Shown here: one piece after another, positions 44,860-56,640 of the stretch
Layout: each line of letters starts with the position of its first letter
How positions within the stretch are numbered: position 1 is the first letter of the stretch
DNA from: Boesenbergia rotunda
Lineage: Eukaryota; Streptophyta; Magnoliopsida; Zingiberales; Zingiberaceae
Assembly: GCA_024364735.1 (NCBI GenBank)
Contig: JAGFNQ010002309.1
Coordinates: 62,001 to 126,000 of the forward strand
DNA length: 64,000 nucleotides
Direction: 5' to 3'
Made by a program: the position numbers and the translations under genes
The notes under the pieces: model-generated
What the model was told of the DNA's origin: nothing
Database searches by the model: none
What the model saw: the letters and a program-made list of their open reading frames with translations, nothing else

Positions 44860-45696
44860 ATCTCCCCCTTTTTGATGTGGATCAACCCAAGTTTAGTTAG
44901 GGTAAACCAAAAAAAAAAATAAAACTAAATTAAGCAGTTAAGCATAGAAAAAAAAATTGCAATCAATAACCACAACCTCCCCCTAAACTTAAGCTACTCT
45001 CCCCCTTTGATCACAGCAAAAATGGGGCACAAAAAATAGGGAAAGGGAAAAAAAATATGATTAGAACTTAGAAAAATGTGAAACATTTTTTTTTGAGCCG
45101 TGAATAGATTAAGTGCATATCACCAAAATTTAATTTTTGAATAAAAAATTTTCAAATATTTTTTTTAAATTAAAAAATATGAATTTCAATTAAAAATTTA
45201 TAGAAATTAATTCGTCCATTGGAAAATTTTAAAAATTTTTGTACAGGTGGAAGATAAAATTATTGCTTTTTACAAAAATTTCCAAATTAAAATCTATTTT
45301 GTATATTCAAAAATAAATCATATAGTGGCAGAATAAAAAATTCAAAGATATATTTTTAAAATTCAAAAATCTCATAAAAAATTTTAAAAAAATTTACCAA
45401 GTTTAATTGACTATGTGTAGATCTCAAAAAAATCGGTTCTTGCAGAATAAATTAATTTTCTATTTTTAAAGTTAAAAGTTTACTTTTCAAATGAAAAATA
45501 ATAGAAATTCAAAATTTATCGAAAAAAATTTCCAAAATTTCACAGTAAACAAATAAGATACTCTTGTATCAAGTAAAAATTGAAATTGAATTTTGTAAGA
45601 AAGTCTAGGTGAAAAAAAAATTTCAAACCAAACTTAATCATAAAATGTGTTAATCTATTTCTAATTTTGCAAGAAAAATTATGCAGTAGTAGAAAA
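44860..45696 (-). other. AT-rich noncoding internal region of C
   Basis: Begins with the polypurine-tract complement atctccccctttttgatg, followed by strongly A/T-rich sequence without a frame. This is where pol would be in a complete element. Confidence 0.75.
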
Positions 45697-47046
45697 CTAA
45701 TTCAAAATTGATTTTGGTATCCAAAATAGATTTCTATCGACATGATTAACTAAAAATTTGGATGGAATGTAATTCTTTGGCACCTTTTTAAATTGGCCTT
45801 TATGGTTTTTAAAATACCAATTCAACTTTTCAGGATAACTATTTTTCTTGTGTCGCAAACAGACAATATCACATTCTAATTTCTCAACTAAATTTTTTAG
45901 ATCAATATTTTCATTTTTTAATTTAGAATTTTCTTTTTCTAATCTGCAATTAGATTTGAGCAAGGCTTTAACACCAGCATACAATTGATCATGAGGAAGA
46001 AAACAAACCTCACTTACCGGATCGCTTTCGAAAAGCGAGGTTCCTTCGTTGTCGCTTTCTGATGTCGCTCCCCCTTCAACACTGCTCCCCTCTTGATGAC
46101 TTGCCATAGCGCAAGTCCCGCGTACTCTTGAACTTCTGATTCGTCCGACGAGGTCTCGTCCCAGGTGGCCTTCAATGCCTTCTTTTTCTTTGGCTGGTTT
46201 TTGATTTTGGGACACTGATCTTTTAGGTGTCCCTCCTCGTTGCAGTTGTAGCATCGGACAGTTCGTTTCTTCAGAGACCGCCTTTTCTTCTGCATTCTCG
46301 AAAAGTTATTAGCTTTAAAAAAAACTTTTAAACGAACTTACTATTTGCGTTGTCTCGTCGTCCGTCGAGGATTCTGACTCCTTCTCCGTTCTCCTTGTGT
46401 TTAGGGCCAGATTCTTCGTCTTTCTAGATCTTGCCCACCGAGATTCGTGTAATTCGAAAATGGAAAACATTTCATCTAATGTACTTACCTCTAAATCTTT
46501 GGAGATGTAATAAGCGTCGATGATTGAGCTCCACTCCTGGGTCCTTGTGAAGGCGTTGAGGGCGTATCGAATGGAGTCGCGATTATTTACCGATTCGCCG
46601 AGTTGGGTGAGTCCGGAGATTAGCTCCTTTATTTTGGCATGAAGTTCAGCCACCGTTTCTCCTTCCTTCATTTGCAGGTTTATCAGCTGGTTCCGGAGGA
46701 GATCCTTTCTTGCTGATTTGGCTTCAGAGGTACCCTCATGAAGTTCTAGGAACTTCTCCCATAATTCTTTTGCGGAGTGGTAGTTGCCGATCCGGTTTAC
46801 CTCTTGAGTAGGCAAGACTGTTAGGAGGTGGAACTCGGCCTTACCATTGGCAACAGATTCCGACTACTCCTTCTTATTCCACAAGCTTTCTTCTTTTTCA
46901 TCCCCGTTTGCATCTTTAGGAACTACAAAACCATATTTTATTGATAAAAGAATATCAAAATCTGTACAAAAAATTACCTCCAATTTTTTCTTCCAGACGG
47001 TGAAATCCCCTTCGAATTTAGGTGGATGAATGTGCGCACCGGCCAT
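45697..47046 (-). pseudogene. Gag relic of C
   Basis: The minus strand starts MAGAHIHPPKFEGDFTVWKK, with a TAG at 46864-46866. It then continues in the copia gag segment (KELWEKFLELHEGTSEAKSA; ISGLTQLGESVNNRDSIRYA). A CCHC knuckle CYNCNEEGHLKDQC follows near 46255, after a frame change around 46315. A second shift near 46090 leads into a coiled-coil-like C-terminus and a tail (WYFKNHKGQFKKVPKNYIP; NLFWIPKS) resembling the gag tails of B and D. Non-functional as it stands. Confidence 0.82.
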
Positions 47047-47091
47047 CGTCTTGTTGCTTTCTCAGGCGATTAGTCCTTCAAAAGCGAACCC

Positions 47092-47103
47092 GCTCTGATA
47101 CCA
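47092..47103 (-). promoter_or_regulatory. Primer binding site of C
   Basis: Minus strand TGGTATCAGAGC two bases from the LTR at 47106. Confidence 0.9.
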
Positions 47104-47105
47104 CT

Positions 47106-48041
47106 TGTAGGATTGGGTCGACCGGCTAGAGGGGGGTGAATAGACGGTTTATGAAAAATAAGCACTAACACTCGTCTTTAAAAAGAAATAAACTTGGTTG
47201 CAACAGAGTCGTTGCTTCCAAGGCAGTTGATGCTCAAACAGAAACTCCTTAAGGTGGAGAAGCCTTTACAGTTGTAGCACAGAGAAAGCTTAGAGAGAAA
47301 GAGAGTTTACAACTCAATGAATTGCTTTAACTTCTAAGACTCCAAGCCTATTTATAGGTTAGGAAAATAAATCCAGATCGTAGATCTTTGATAGGATTTC
47401 TCTTATCTGTTGATCTGCAGATTCGATCTTGATGGTTGATCTTGGATGGGATTAAACTGCATCCATTGGATCTGATTAAAGGATAAAGTTATCCTTTAAG
47501 AGATAACTTTATCTTTTGCTCGCAACAGATAAATAACTTTATCATCTGCTCGCAACAACTTTAATCACATCTTTTCTTTATCCCAGTCGGTAAGGTTGGT
47601 GGTATATGTAGGCGAGGTTGCTAGTTCGAATCTTTACAGTAACAAATAAAATTCTTTTTGTTTCAGGTGCCTGGTTTGACTTGGTCAAACTGACCAGTCT
47701 TTTGGTTCATCTTCTGGGTGATTTCCGGCCAACCGGAGTTAGGCTCACCCGAACCCGACTCCGGCCTTTCGCCCCTCGAGCGTCCTTCCCCCCGGCTTCT
47801 CGTCCCTCGGACACCGCGCACGTCTTTCTCGCTCCACCGGCGTACTCTTCCGCAACTTCCGCGTCCCTCGGATTACACTGAGCCCGTCGGCTCACTTCCC
47901 TGCGTAATCCTTCTCGACCGTTGCGTCTTACGCTCGACTTCCTCCGTTCCTAAGTTCCTGCATACTTAGACAGAGGGATTAAAAACACACAGGACCTAAC
48001 TAACCTAGTTGATCACATCAAAACCAGCCGGGGCACCAACA
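47106..48041 (-). repeat. 5' LTR of C
   Basis: 936 bp, near-identical to 43924-44859. TATA at 47349-47356 (minus); upstream hairpin at 47482-47513. Confidence 0.92.
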
Positions 48042-48046
48042 CTTAA

Positions 48047-48555
48047 TTTAAATTTCACTAATAGAAAATTTCTAAGTTTAATTTCAAAATTTTTCTTGAA
48101 AACTTTCTAAAGTACTTGGGAAAATTTTTCACAACTCAAAATATGGTAGAAATTCCTTTTTGAAATTTCAGTTCTTCTAAGTACTAAAAACTTCAGAAGA
48201 AGTTTAGAAAAATTTCCAAAAGTGTGAAAACTAAGTATTGACTTGAAAATTTTCTAAGTACAAATCTCTAAGTACAAATTTTCCAAGTGCCCAACTCAAA
48301 AATTGTTTTTGGAAAATAATTTCTAACTTACATTGTTTTCCAATCCTAATTTTTTTTTTTGGAAAATATTTTCTAAACTTACATGTTTTTTGGATTCTAA
48401 GTGTTGAAAAATAATTTCCCTTTTTAGAAACTTTTTCAAACCCCGCGAACCTTTGAAAAATCTAGGGGGAGATTCCTTCCAGAGGGAGGAAATGAAATTG
48501 GAATTTTACCTATTTTTGTTTAAACTTAACTTTTTGAACTGGGTTGCCATAAATC
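48047..48555 (+). other. 3' noncoding region of B, right of insert C
   Basis: Continuation of the AT-rich region from 43918, with many ttttcaaa and ctaagtact words, leading to the polypurine tract. Confidence 0.7.
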
Positions 48556-48569
48556 AAAAAGGGGGAGAT
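48556..48569 (+). promoter_or_regulatory. Polypurine tract of B
   Basis: aaaaagggggagat immediately before the 3' LTR. Confidence 0.9.
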
Positions 48570-49921
48570 TGTTGGTGCAAGCAGCAGCTAAGTCGAACCT
48601 GGGTTTTGATATTGGCAAAGAGTTCAAAAGTTAAGATGTTATTGTGATCTAATGTGCTCACTGAGTGTGCAGAAAGAAGTCCTGGCGAAGGGCTGCTGGG
48701 AACCTAGCAAAGGACTGCTAGGCATCAAAACATGAAGACCTGGCGAAGGGCAGCTAGGAGTCGAAGACCTGGCGAAGGACTGCTAGGCACCTGGCGAAGG
48801 GCTGCTGGGAATCTAAGACCTGGCGAAGGGCTGCTAGGCACCTGGCGAAGGACTGCTTGGTACCGAAGACCTGGCGAAGGACTGTTGGGAAAAAGTCCAA
48901 CTGGAGGAGCCGATTGGCAAAAGGTAAACTCTCCTGAGAGGAGTAGGTGAGGACGCGTTCCCCATCGAGGGAACAGTAGGCGTCGGTTCGACCTAGGGTT
49001 CCATTTGGGAGACCCGAAGTTAGAACCAAGATAGCTAAGGCTGTATAAACCTAACATTTCATGCCTTGTTTGTTGTGGAACTAACCTTGGATGCAGGGAC
49101 CAATGGAACGTGTTTCTGCAGCTCAGAATGCCGCAAAGGAGAGGGGCAGCAGCTGAGCTAGGCGCCCGGGAGGTCCCGGGCGCCCAAGGTCAAAGCCAAA
49201 CGAGCAGTTGAGCAAGAATCGCTTCGAAAGCTCACTGGGTCAGGTGCCCTCAAGCTCCTGGGCGCCCTGGATGCCTCGGGCGCCCTAGGTCCAAGCCAAC
49301 CAAGCAATCGAAGTGAATTCAGCCGAGAAGCCAGCAGACCAATTCAACCGGGGCACCCCAAGTGTCCCGGGCGACCCCGTCAGCTCCGAGCCCGATTCTG
49401 GAGGGATAAGCGCTAATCGAGCTTCGGATGAGAGTTCTCGGATCTGAAGGCACGTGTCAGGCACCCCCAGCGTCCCGGGCGCCCCTAGGAGTGCTATAAA
49501 AGGGGCTCGACCCCGAAGGCTTCAAAATTAACTTTTCCAACGCCTCTACACTCTTCGACTCAAGCGCTCTACTCCGAAAACCTCCAATCTCGAGATTTAA
49601 GCGCCGATGACGACCCACTGCTCCCAAGCACAATCCACACCGGACATTGGTAACGAAGAGTCTAATTTTATTTACTGCACTATAATTGTAACATTTTCTG
49701 TAAACATTTGCGCACATATAGAATTGCCCATAGTAAACGGTCAAGGACCATGGACCTTGGAGTAGGAGCCGACCGCGACTCCGAACCAAGTAAAAGTGCT
49801 TGAGTTCTTGTGTTGTGTTTATTTAAATTTCTACTGCGCGTTCTCTTTTCAAATTCGAAACACTTTCACGATATTCAACCCCCCCCTCTATCGTGTTTTC
49901 TCGATCCAACACAACAATCTC
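48570..49921 (+). repeat. 3' LTR of B
   Basis: TGTTGGTGCAAGC...GATCCAACA, 1352 bp. It has fewer U3 tandem units than the 5' LTR, which explains most of the length difference. TATA at 49495-49501. Confidence 0.92.
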
Positions 49922-49926
49922 CCCCT

Positions 49927-52865
49927 TTTTTATGTTTGACAATATCTTAAGTTAGATTGGATGAAATGACTTAAATTATAATCCTTGGGGGAAAAATGAT
50001 CTAAGTTTTGAAAATACATTTTGATCTATTGGGAAAAACTTCAGCTCACTCTCCCCCGTTTAAAAAAAACATTTTTATTTCATTTGATCCTTTGGGAAGA
50101 GAAAAAAATTTCTAACCTAAATTTGGGAAGATTTCAAAAAATTTCTAACTTAAGCGCACTCTCCCCCTTTGTCATACATCAAAAATCACAGTTGCACCAA
50201 CAATGACAAAAATTGCTTTTCTTTTTTTGAAAGTATAATTTTTGAAAGCATAGCAAACAACTCGTTACAAAAACAATTGCTCCAACAGAAAATTAATTTT
50301 ACTTAAATTGCACCAAAAATTACACTTTGAAAAGTATTGTGCATCAAGAAAATATTTAGTACTTTCAGAAAACTTAGAAAATTTTCCCACTTAGAAAAAT
50401 ATTGCTTAAAAAATTTCAATTGAGAAAGATTTTCAAAAAAGGAATTGCACACCTAAAAGATTTTTACTTAGAAACATATGCTCTTTTCAAAATATTTCAC
50501 TTCTAGATTTTTGCACTTTAAAAGAATACTATGAAAAATATTGTGCCAAAACTTGTACTTCGAAAGATATTTTTCCTTTGAAAAGTTTGTATTTTGAAAA
50601 ATCTGTACTTTGAAAAATTTGTACTTTAAAAAAATATATATATTGCAAATATTTTACATTTTTGAGAAAATATTAGTACTTTTGAGAAATATTATATACC
50701 CCTTTTTTTGAAAAATATTTGAAAACATATAAGTTCTTTTGAAAATATAAGTTCTTTTGAAAAAATATAATGAACTTTGAAACTATTAGTACTTTGAAAA
50801 ATTTTATGATTTTGAAAGTACTTATAATTTTACTTGACTTATATTTGAAAAGTACTTAGAAAAATAATATTTTTAAAACATAATATTTTTCTTGACTTGG
50901 TTTCTTTTCCAGTCTGACATATGGAACCTTGTTAACTACAAGGACATTTCCCTAAGTGTCCTGGAAATTCTCCAAACTCAAGTAAATATTATTTTCAAAA
51001 GGAATTAAAAAAAATGTGTTTTTGATAGTATAAAAAATTCCTTACGTTTTCACATGGATTGAAAATATAGTGCCTGAAAGCATATTATTTTGAAATGTTC
51101 AACAATTCTTTTAGTTTGACCTCCCCCTAAGCTTGACCCAGTCCTTGGAAGCTTGTTGACCACAAGTACTCTTCCTCTGAGTCTTTAGGGTTTGGTTCAG
51201 ACAAAAAGAATTATCTAATAATTAAAAAAAATACCAAAATTTTTTCCCGAAAAATACTTGTCAGATAGTTTTCTTTAGACTCCCCCTAAATTTGACACAT
51301 CCTAGGAGTCTTTGTAGATCATGAAGAAGATTTCCTCTGTGTCTTTAGGGTTTATCAGAATCAAAAGAACAGTTTTGAATGACAGTATGGTAATTTTCAA
51401 GAAGATAATTTTAGAAAATTCAATTTGGAATAAAGATAATTTTTTTAAAAAAATATAAGCCTTTTTGAAAACATACATGATAGTGATTTAAAGTACCATT
51501 TTCGAAAAACATTTTGAAGTGATAATGATGTTTAAAGCATAATTTTTGAAAAATAAAAAAAACAAAACTCCCCCCAACACCGTTTGACTCTATCTAAGTG
51601 CCTTAAGGGATTTTAGTGTTGACCTAAGAGACTTGTGTCTAATTGTGTAGGTCAACCAATTTTCGAAAAGATATAATTTTGAAAATCTATCATATATAGA
51701 CAATCAGACAAGCATAAAATCCATAAAAACATTATTATGTTAAAGCACTATTTTGAAAATAGATTTTTAGAAAAATATTCTAAGAATTTTGGAAAACAAT
51801 TTTGAAAAATATTTTTCAATTTTTTTTGGTCCTTAACATCTCACCCATGTTAGATGTCTCAGTACAAGCAAGCATAGTTACCTTATGGGTGTATTGTGAG
51901 ATGATTGAGTAATTTTTCATAATTTATTTTTAAATCTAAGATTTAATCAAAACTTGTGTTAGATTCAAATTTATCAAATAGTAAATTGAATTGATTTTTG
52001 ATAATTGGCTTCCAGGTCTTGGCGAGGCAGAGAGGCCTTCTTTGGTCGTAGCCTTATTAGAGCAACAACCCTTTCCTTGACAAAGCCTTTTACCGAAAAT
52101 TCATTTTCAAATTACTTCTTGAAAAATTTTGGTCTAACTAGTTTAGGTTTTGGATCGGTAGTTTCGGCTAGTTCCACCAGACTAAACAGACCAAGTAGGG
52201 TACGCCTTACCTTACTTGACCTTATTACAAGGGCTTCCCTAATATACTATCATCTCACCTCAATTAGTCTTTTTCCTATAACCGTTCTAAATTATGCATA
52301 AACTTAAATATGAATTACATGACATATATTAAAAAAAACAGATGCATGGCATGACAGTTATGCATGAGTCAAACAATTCAAATTATTTAACATAAGTTTC
52401 TAATGATGTATTAAATTCCCGATTTGATACATATCGTGTGAACCCGCGAATATGCCAACCCACTTTGACATGTTTAATATTATTAATTTAATTGTTACAG
52501 TTTGGGTAAGATTTTATTTAATTTGAGTTTAAGTTATTTAAGAATTAATTGGAGTTTAATTAATTAAGAATTAAATGAAGTTAAGTTAGTTAAGAATTAA
52601 TTGAAGTTAAGTTAATTAAGAATTAATTAAGGATAAATTAAGGATTAATTAAAGTTTAATTAAGGATTAATTAAAGTTAAATTAAGGATTAATTGAATTT
52701 ATTAAGAATTAATTGAATTTATTAAGAATTAAATGAATTTGAATTAATTAAGAATTAATTGAATTTAAATTAGTTAAGAATTAATTGAATTTAATGAAGG
52801 ATTAAATTAAGGTCAAAAAGTAATTAAAGTTTTTAAGATTTAACTTGATTTATGTTTCAAAATTT
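49927..52865 (-). other. Noncoding internal region of A
   Basis: Starts with the polypurine-tract complement atctccccctttttt (49927). It is A/T-rich with many ttgaaaa words and no pol motif. The block 52010-52260 (minus) matches the gag-pol spacers of B and D. At 52500-52800 there is a simple tandem of aattaagaattaattgaa words. Confidence 0.75.
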
Positions 52866-53963
52866 CTAGGTTAAAAGTTGTGTGTCTAATTTCATCATTT
52901 TCATGATTTCAAAAATTTCGAACTCATCTACTGTTTCTTCTTTATCTAATCTTTCAAGTTTTTCTAATAATTCTGATTTGTTTGAATTTTTGTAAACTTT
53001 ATCCACTATAGCTTTGATTGTAGAAAATTCAACTTCCTCCTCATCCTCATCATCAAAATCATATTCATATACATCTTCACAGTATGCGGAGTAGTTTTCA
53101 GGGCTACTGATTAATATTCTATAATTGTTTTCAGGATTAGCCAAGAAAATAATTAAATTATTATCTAGAAAGATTTCATTTTCAATATCCTCAGAATTAT
53201 CTTCAATATTTTCAGGATTAATCTCACAATTTTCAGAATTATCATTAACGTTTTCTAATTTAATTTCAAACTTATCAGAAAAATTATCAGATTTAATTTC
53301 TGGATTATCAGTAAAATTATCAGTATTAATTTCAGGGTTATCAGTAAATTTATTAGAATTAATTTCAGAGTTATCAGTAAAATTAATAGAATTAATTTTA
53401 GAGTTAACAATAAAATTATCAGATTTAATTTCAGAATTAACTGTAAAATTATCAAATTTAATTTCAGAATTAACAGTAAAATTATCAGATTTAATTTCAG
53501 AATTAACAGTAAAATTATCAGATTTAATTTCAGAATTAATTTTATCAGAATTAATTTCAGAATTAATTTCAGAAATTGTTGAATTAACATTAAGGATTAA
53601 ACAGTTAATTTCTAATACTTTAGCAATATCTACATTTTCTAATTGGGCATGCAAAATGTTAATTTGACTATGCAGTAAATTTAATTTTTCAGAAAAATTA
53701 TCTAACTTATCATACGATTGTGTAGGAATTTGAAAAATTCTAGTAACGTAAATTTTCCGTACCTTGGCCAGACACTTATTCTTGTAGTGTCCGTACTTTT
53801 TGCATTTGAAGCAACGTATTTGACTTCTATCCCTCCGGACTTCGGGTGCTGGTATATCCTTTGCCGCCGGGGAAGAACGAGTCTTACGAGTAGGACACTG
53901 ATTTTTATAGTGTCCACTCTCCCTGCACTTAAAACATGTGATATGAAATTTAAAAACTGACAT
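52866..53963 (-). CDS. Gag-like zinc-knuckle ORF of A with Asn/Ser/Ile repeats
   Basis: 365 codons, uninterrupted, starting at the first ATG about 90 bp inside the PBS. Two CCHC knuckles come first: CFKCRESGHYKNQC (residues about 9-22) and CFKCKKYGHYKNKC (about 51-64). A linker follows (about 70-125), then about eleven tandem units of roughly 11 residues built on NSEIKSDNFTV (about 125-240), and an acidic C-terminus. The capsid-like UBN2 segment is absent, so it is not an ordinary gag. The knuckles suggest RNA binding; the repeat has no function I can name. The open frame despite the element's age is notable. Confidence 0.6.
   Translation of the reverse strand: MSVFKFHITCFKCRESGHYKNQCPTRKTRSSPAAKDIPAPEVRRDRSQIRCFKCKKYGHYKNKCLAKVRKIYVTRIFQIPTQSYDKLDNFSEKLNLLHSQINILHAQLENVDIAKVLEINCLILNVNSTISEINSEINSDKINSEIKSDNFTVNSEIKSDNFTVNSEIKFDNFTVNSEIKSDNFIVNSKINSINFTDNSEINSNKFTDNPEINTDNFTDNPEIKSDNFSDKFEIKLENVNDNSENCEINPENIEDNSEDIENEIFLDNNLIIFLANPENNYRILISSPENYSAYCEDVYEYDFDDEDEEEVEFSTIKAIVDKVYKNSNKSELLEKLERLDKEETVDEFEIFEIMKMMKLDTQLLT
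53255..53590. repeat. 33-bp coding tandem repeat in the ORF of A
   Basis: Degenerate 33-bp units (aaattatcagatttaatttcagaattaacagt on the plus strand, split here for length) repeated about ten times; clearest at 53400-53540. Confidence 0.85.
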
Positions 53964-54056
53964 TTAAAATAAAATGTACCTAATTCACTCCTGGGCTCCC
54001 CCTCAACTCCTAGCGTCTTTGCTCCGTCGGCTGTTAGTCCGGTGATGAGCAACCTT

Positions 54057-54068
54057 GCTTTGATACCA
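54057..54068 (-). promoter_or_regulatory. Primer binding site of A
   Basis: Minus strand TGGTATCAAAGC two bases from the LTR at 54071. Confidence 0.88.
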
Positions 54069-54070
54069 CT

Positions 54071-55493
54071 TGTGGGGACCGGTGTCATTGATAGAGGGGG
54101 GGTGAATATCGATCGTAAAAACTTTTCATGGAAACTCGCGTAAACTTTTGTTCATTCATACTGGACACAGAGTTAGTAGCACAGCGGAAAACAAAATCGA
54201 AAAATAAAAGACGACATATAATGCACACGAGATTTACTTGGTTCCGAATCCCCCAGGGTCAGTACATCCAAGGCCTAAGCACGGGAACGCCCGTCCACTA
54301 ATGGTCTCCTTTCCAAACTTTCCGGAGGTGGAGAAACTTGTCTTACAGTGCAAGATTTATAATCAAAAAGATTTAAAGAAATTAAGTACTGAATGTAAAT
54401 CAAACCAAATGAAAGAGTCGAAGACTCGGCCGATATGGAACTCCGAAGTGTCGCACACTTTCTCTCGGAGCTTCCTTGGTCGCAGAGCCTCGTCGTTAGC
54501 GCTTTGTCGTCAGTCAGAAAGCTCAGAATGATCTTGGAAGTGTTGTCAGAGTTGAGGGGTCAAACCCCCTTTATATAGTACTCATTGGGGCACCTGTGTT
54601 GATGGGGGCGCCTCATACAACTTGGTCAAAGCTTATCTCCGCGTCGAACTCGCAACAGTCGATAAGGCTTTTGACCAAGGCACCCTAGACATACAGGGCG
54701 CCTCATTGAACACAGGCACCCCCTTCAATGAGGCGCCTGGTTCCATTAGGGCGCCCTGGTTAATGGGGGCGCCCAGGAGCCCATTTTCCAAACACGTTGT
54801 GTGTTTGTTTGCCTGCTTTATCTTCAATTTTAGGTACCTGCAAGATACATAAATACAAGGCAAACACATGTATATCCTTAGCCTTGAGGGTTTAGTTCTG
54901 ACTTTGGATTTCCATGAAACCCTAGGTTGAACCGACGCCTAAGTTCCCCCCCCCCCCCCGGGAACGCGCCTTTCACCTACTCCTTTCAGGAGATGGTTGT
55001 CACCCGACCCATCTGGTTGGACTTTTACTTAGCCTTCGAGACTCTCGGATCTCGAGACGTTCGAACCTCGACCCGTCTCTACTTCTGTCCTTAGTCATCA
55101 CTCAGCTAAGTTGCTCAATCCCTCGGACCAAGACTTCGTGCTCAAACCCTAGGTCCAGGACTTCGGTGTCCAACCCTCGGCCAGGACTTAGTGCCCAATT
55201 CCTCGAACCAGGTCTTTGTGCCTAACTTCACTCATCAGGACTTTTGCCCAGCTTCACTCACTAGGACTTAGTGCCCAACTTCACTCACCAGGTCTTAGTG
55301 CCCAACCCTCGGTCAAGTCTTAGGTGCCCAGCCCTTGGTCAGGACTTAGTGCCTAGGTTAACTAGGACTTTGGTTCACTTTGGTCAAGTTTTCTTGACTT
55401 ACCTTCCCTTGTTCAATGTATCACTAACTTAAGCATATTGCCAAACATTGAAACACTTAGAGGAGGACATTACTGATGCATCTTGCACCAATA
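54071..55493 (-). repeat. 5' LTR of A
   Basis: Plus-strand TGTGGGGACC...CACCAATA, 1423 bp, with terminal CA mutated to TA. Minus-strand TATA at 54570-54579. It contains a run of C at about 54945-54959. Confidence 0.88.
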
Positions 55494-56640
55494 GTCTATG
55501 TCAAACAACCCTCAGGTTTTGAAGATTTAGACTATCCTAACCATGTATTCAAACTTAGAAAAGCTCTTTATGATTTAGAACAACCACCTAGGGCTTGGTA
55601 TGAAAGACTATCCACTTACCTAATTTCTAAGGGTTTTAACCAAGGCCAAATTGACTCATCCCTATTTATTAAGACCTTCGAAAAAGACATCTTTATAGCC
55701 CAAATTTATATAGATGATATAATCTTTGGATCAACTAATACTAATTTCTTAAAAGAATTTATTAAAATTATGGAAAGTGAATTTGAAATGAGTTTAGTAG
55801 GTGAACTGACCTTCTTTTTAGGACTCCAAATTAAACAAACTAGGGATGAAAATTATGTTCACCAAACAAAATATGCAAAAGAATTGATTAAAAAATTCAA
55901 AATGGAAAATTCAAAAGACTTAAGTACCCTTATGGCCACAAATGCTGAAATAGATAATGACCCTGAAGGTAAGCCAGTTGACTTAAAGTAATATAGATGT
56001 GCTATAGGGAACTTACTTTACCTAACTGCTAGTAGACTTGATATCCTTTTTGCAGTAGGTATTTGTGCTACCAAACCTGTGCTAAGGAGTCCCACTTAAC
56101 TGCAGTTAAAAGAATCCTTAGATATATTAAGGGCACCCTAAATGTAGGTATTTGGTACCCTAGGACATCCAAGTTTGAATTATTAGGATTTTTTTACTTA
56201 GACTATGTATGTTGTAAATTAGATATAAAAACTATAAATGGGAGATGTCAATTTCTGGGTCAGAGTCTAGTTAGTTGGTGCAGTAGAAAGTAACATTGTG
56301 TTGCCTTATCTATAACTGAAGCAGATTATGTTGCCTTAGGGGAATGTGTAGCTCAACTCTTATGGATGATGCAAACCCTTAAGGATTTTAACCTAGACTA
56401 TACCCAAACTAAGGTCTTTATTGATAATATCAGTTCTATAAACCTTACCAAAAACCCAATCCACTATTCTAGGACTAAACATATAGAAGTGAAACATCAC
56501 TTTGTTAGGGAACACGTAGCTAGGGGTGAAATTGCCTTCAACATATAGAGTCCAAATCTAACCTAGCAGACATTTTTACTAAACCCTTACCTGAGTCTGA
56601 GTTCAGTTCATTAAGAAGGTAGCTTGGAATGTGCTTAGTA
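55494..56640 (+). pseudogene. Pol of D, part 2: rest of RT and RNase H
   Basis: Resumes at the GTCTA duplication with VYVKQPSGFEDLDYP, then RT motifs QIYIDDIIFGS and FEMSLVGELTFFLGL. It is open to 55991, where a TAA interrupts. A small deletion near 56072 shifts the frame. RNase H follows (NGRCQFLGQSLVSWCSRK, a stop, SITEADYVALGE, HYSRTKHIEVKHHFVREH), ending near 56640 with the ESEFSSLRR motif. It is the 3' half of the gene begun at 32651. Confidence 0.88.

Larger units (their letters stand above)
43924..48041 (-). mobile_element. Gag-only copia element C, youngest in the nest
   Basis: CTTAA duplication (43919-43923, 48042-48046). LTRs 43924-44859 and 47106-48041, each 936 bp, differ at about nine sites by eye. 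Minus strand: 5' LTR, PBS 47092-47103, gag relic 47046-45697, about 0.8 kb AT-rich noncoding sequence, polypurine tract complement at 44860-44873, 3' LTR. No pol domain, so non-autonomous and of TR-GAG type. Confidence 0.92.
36050..49921 (+). mobile_element. Copia element B (SIRE-like), nearly complete, nested in A
   Basis: CAACA duplication at 36045-36049 and 49922-49926. 5' LTR 36050-37459, PBS from 37462, gag 37687-39339, spacer, pol 40043-43144, 3' noncoding region with element C inserted at 43924-48041, polypurine tract 48556-48569, 3' LTR 48570-49921. Without C it is about 9.7 kb, normal for SIRE/Maximus-type elements. Domain order and residues are well preserved, but nonsense codons break gag and pol. 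It is the best candidate in the window for the family that supplied proteins to A, C and the gag-only element. Confidence 0.92.
34621..55493 (-). mobile_element. Copia element A, pol-less, nested in D
   Basis: LTRs 34621-36049 and 54071-55493 (1429 and 1423 bp) with the GTCTA duplication. On the minus strand: 5' LTR, PBS TGGTATCAAAGC (54057-54068), a zinc-knuckle ORF (53963-52866), noncoding sequence with the conserved spacer block (52260-52010), polypurine tract complement from 49927, 3' LTR. No protease, integrase or RT is present, so A is non-autonomous. Element B is inserted at the junction of its 3' LTR and polypurine tract. Confidence 0.88.

Noticed and set aside
53125..53667. 180-residue plus-strand frame
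   Set aside because: Antisense of the 33-bp repeat in the zinc-knuckle ORF of A; repeat periodicity in multiples of three keeps it open.
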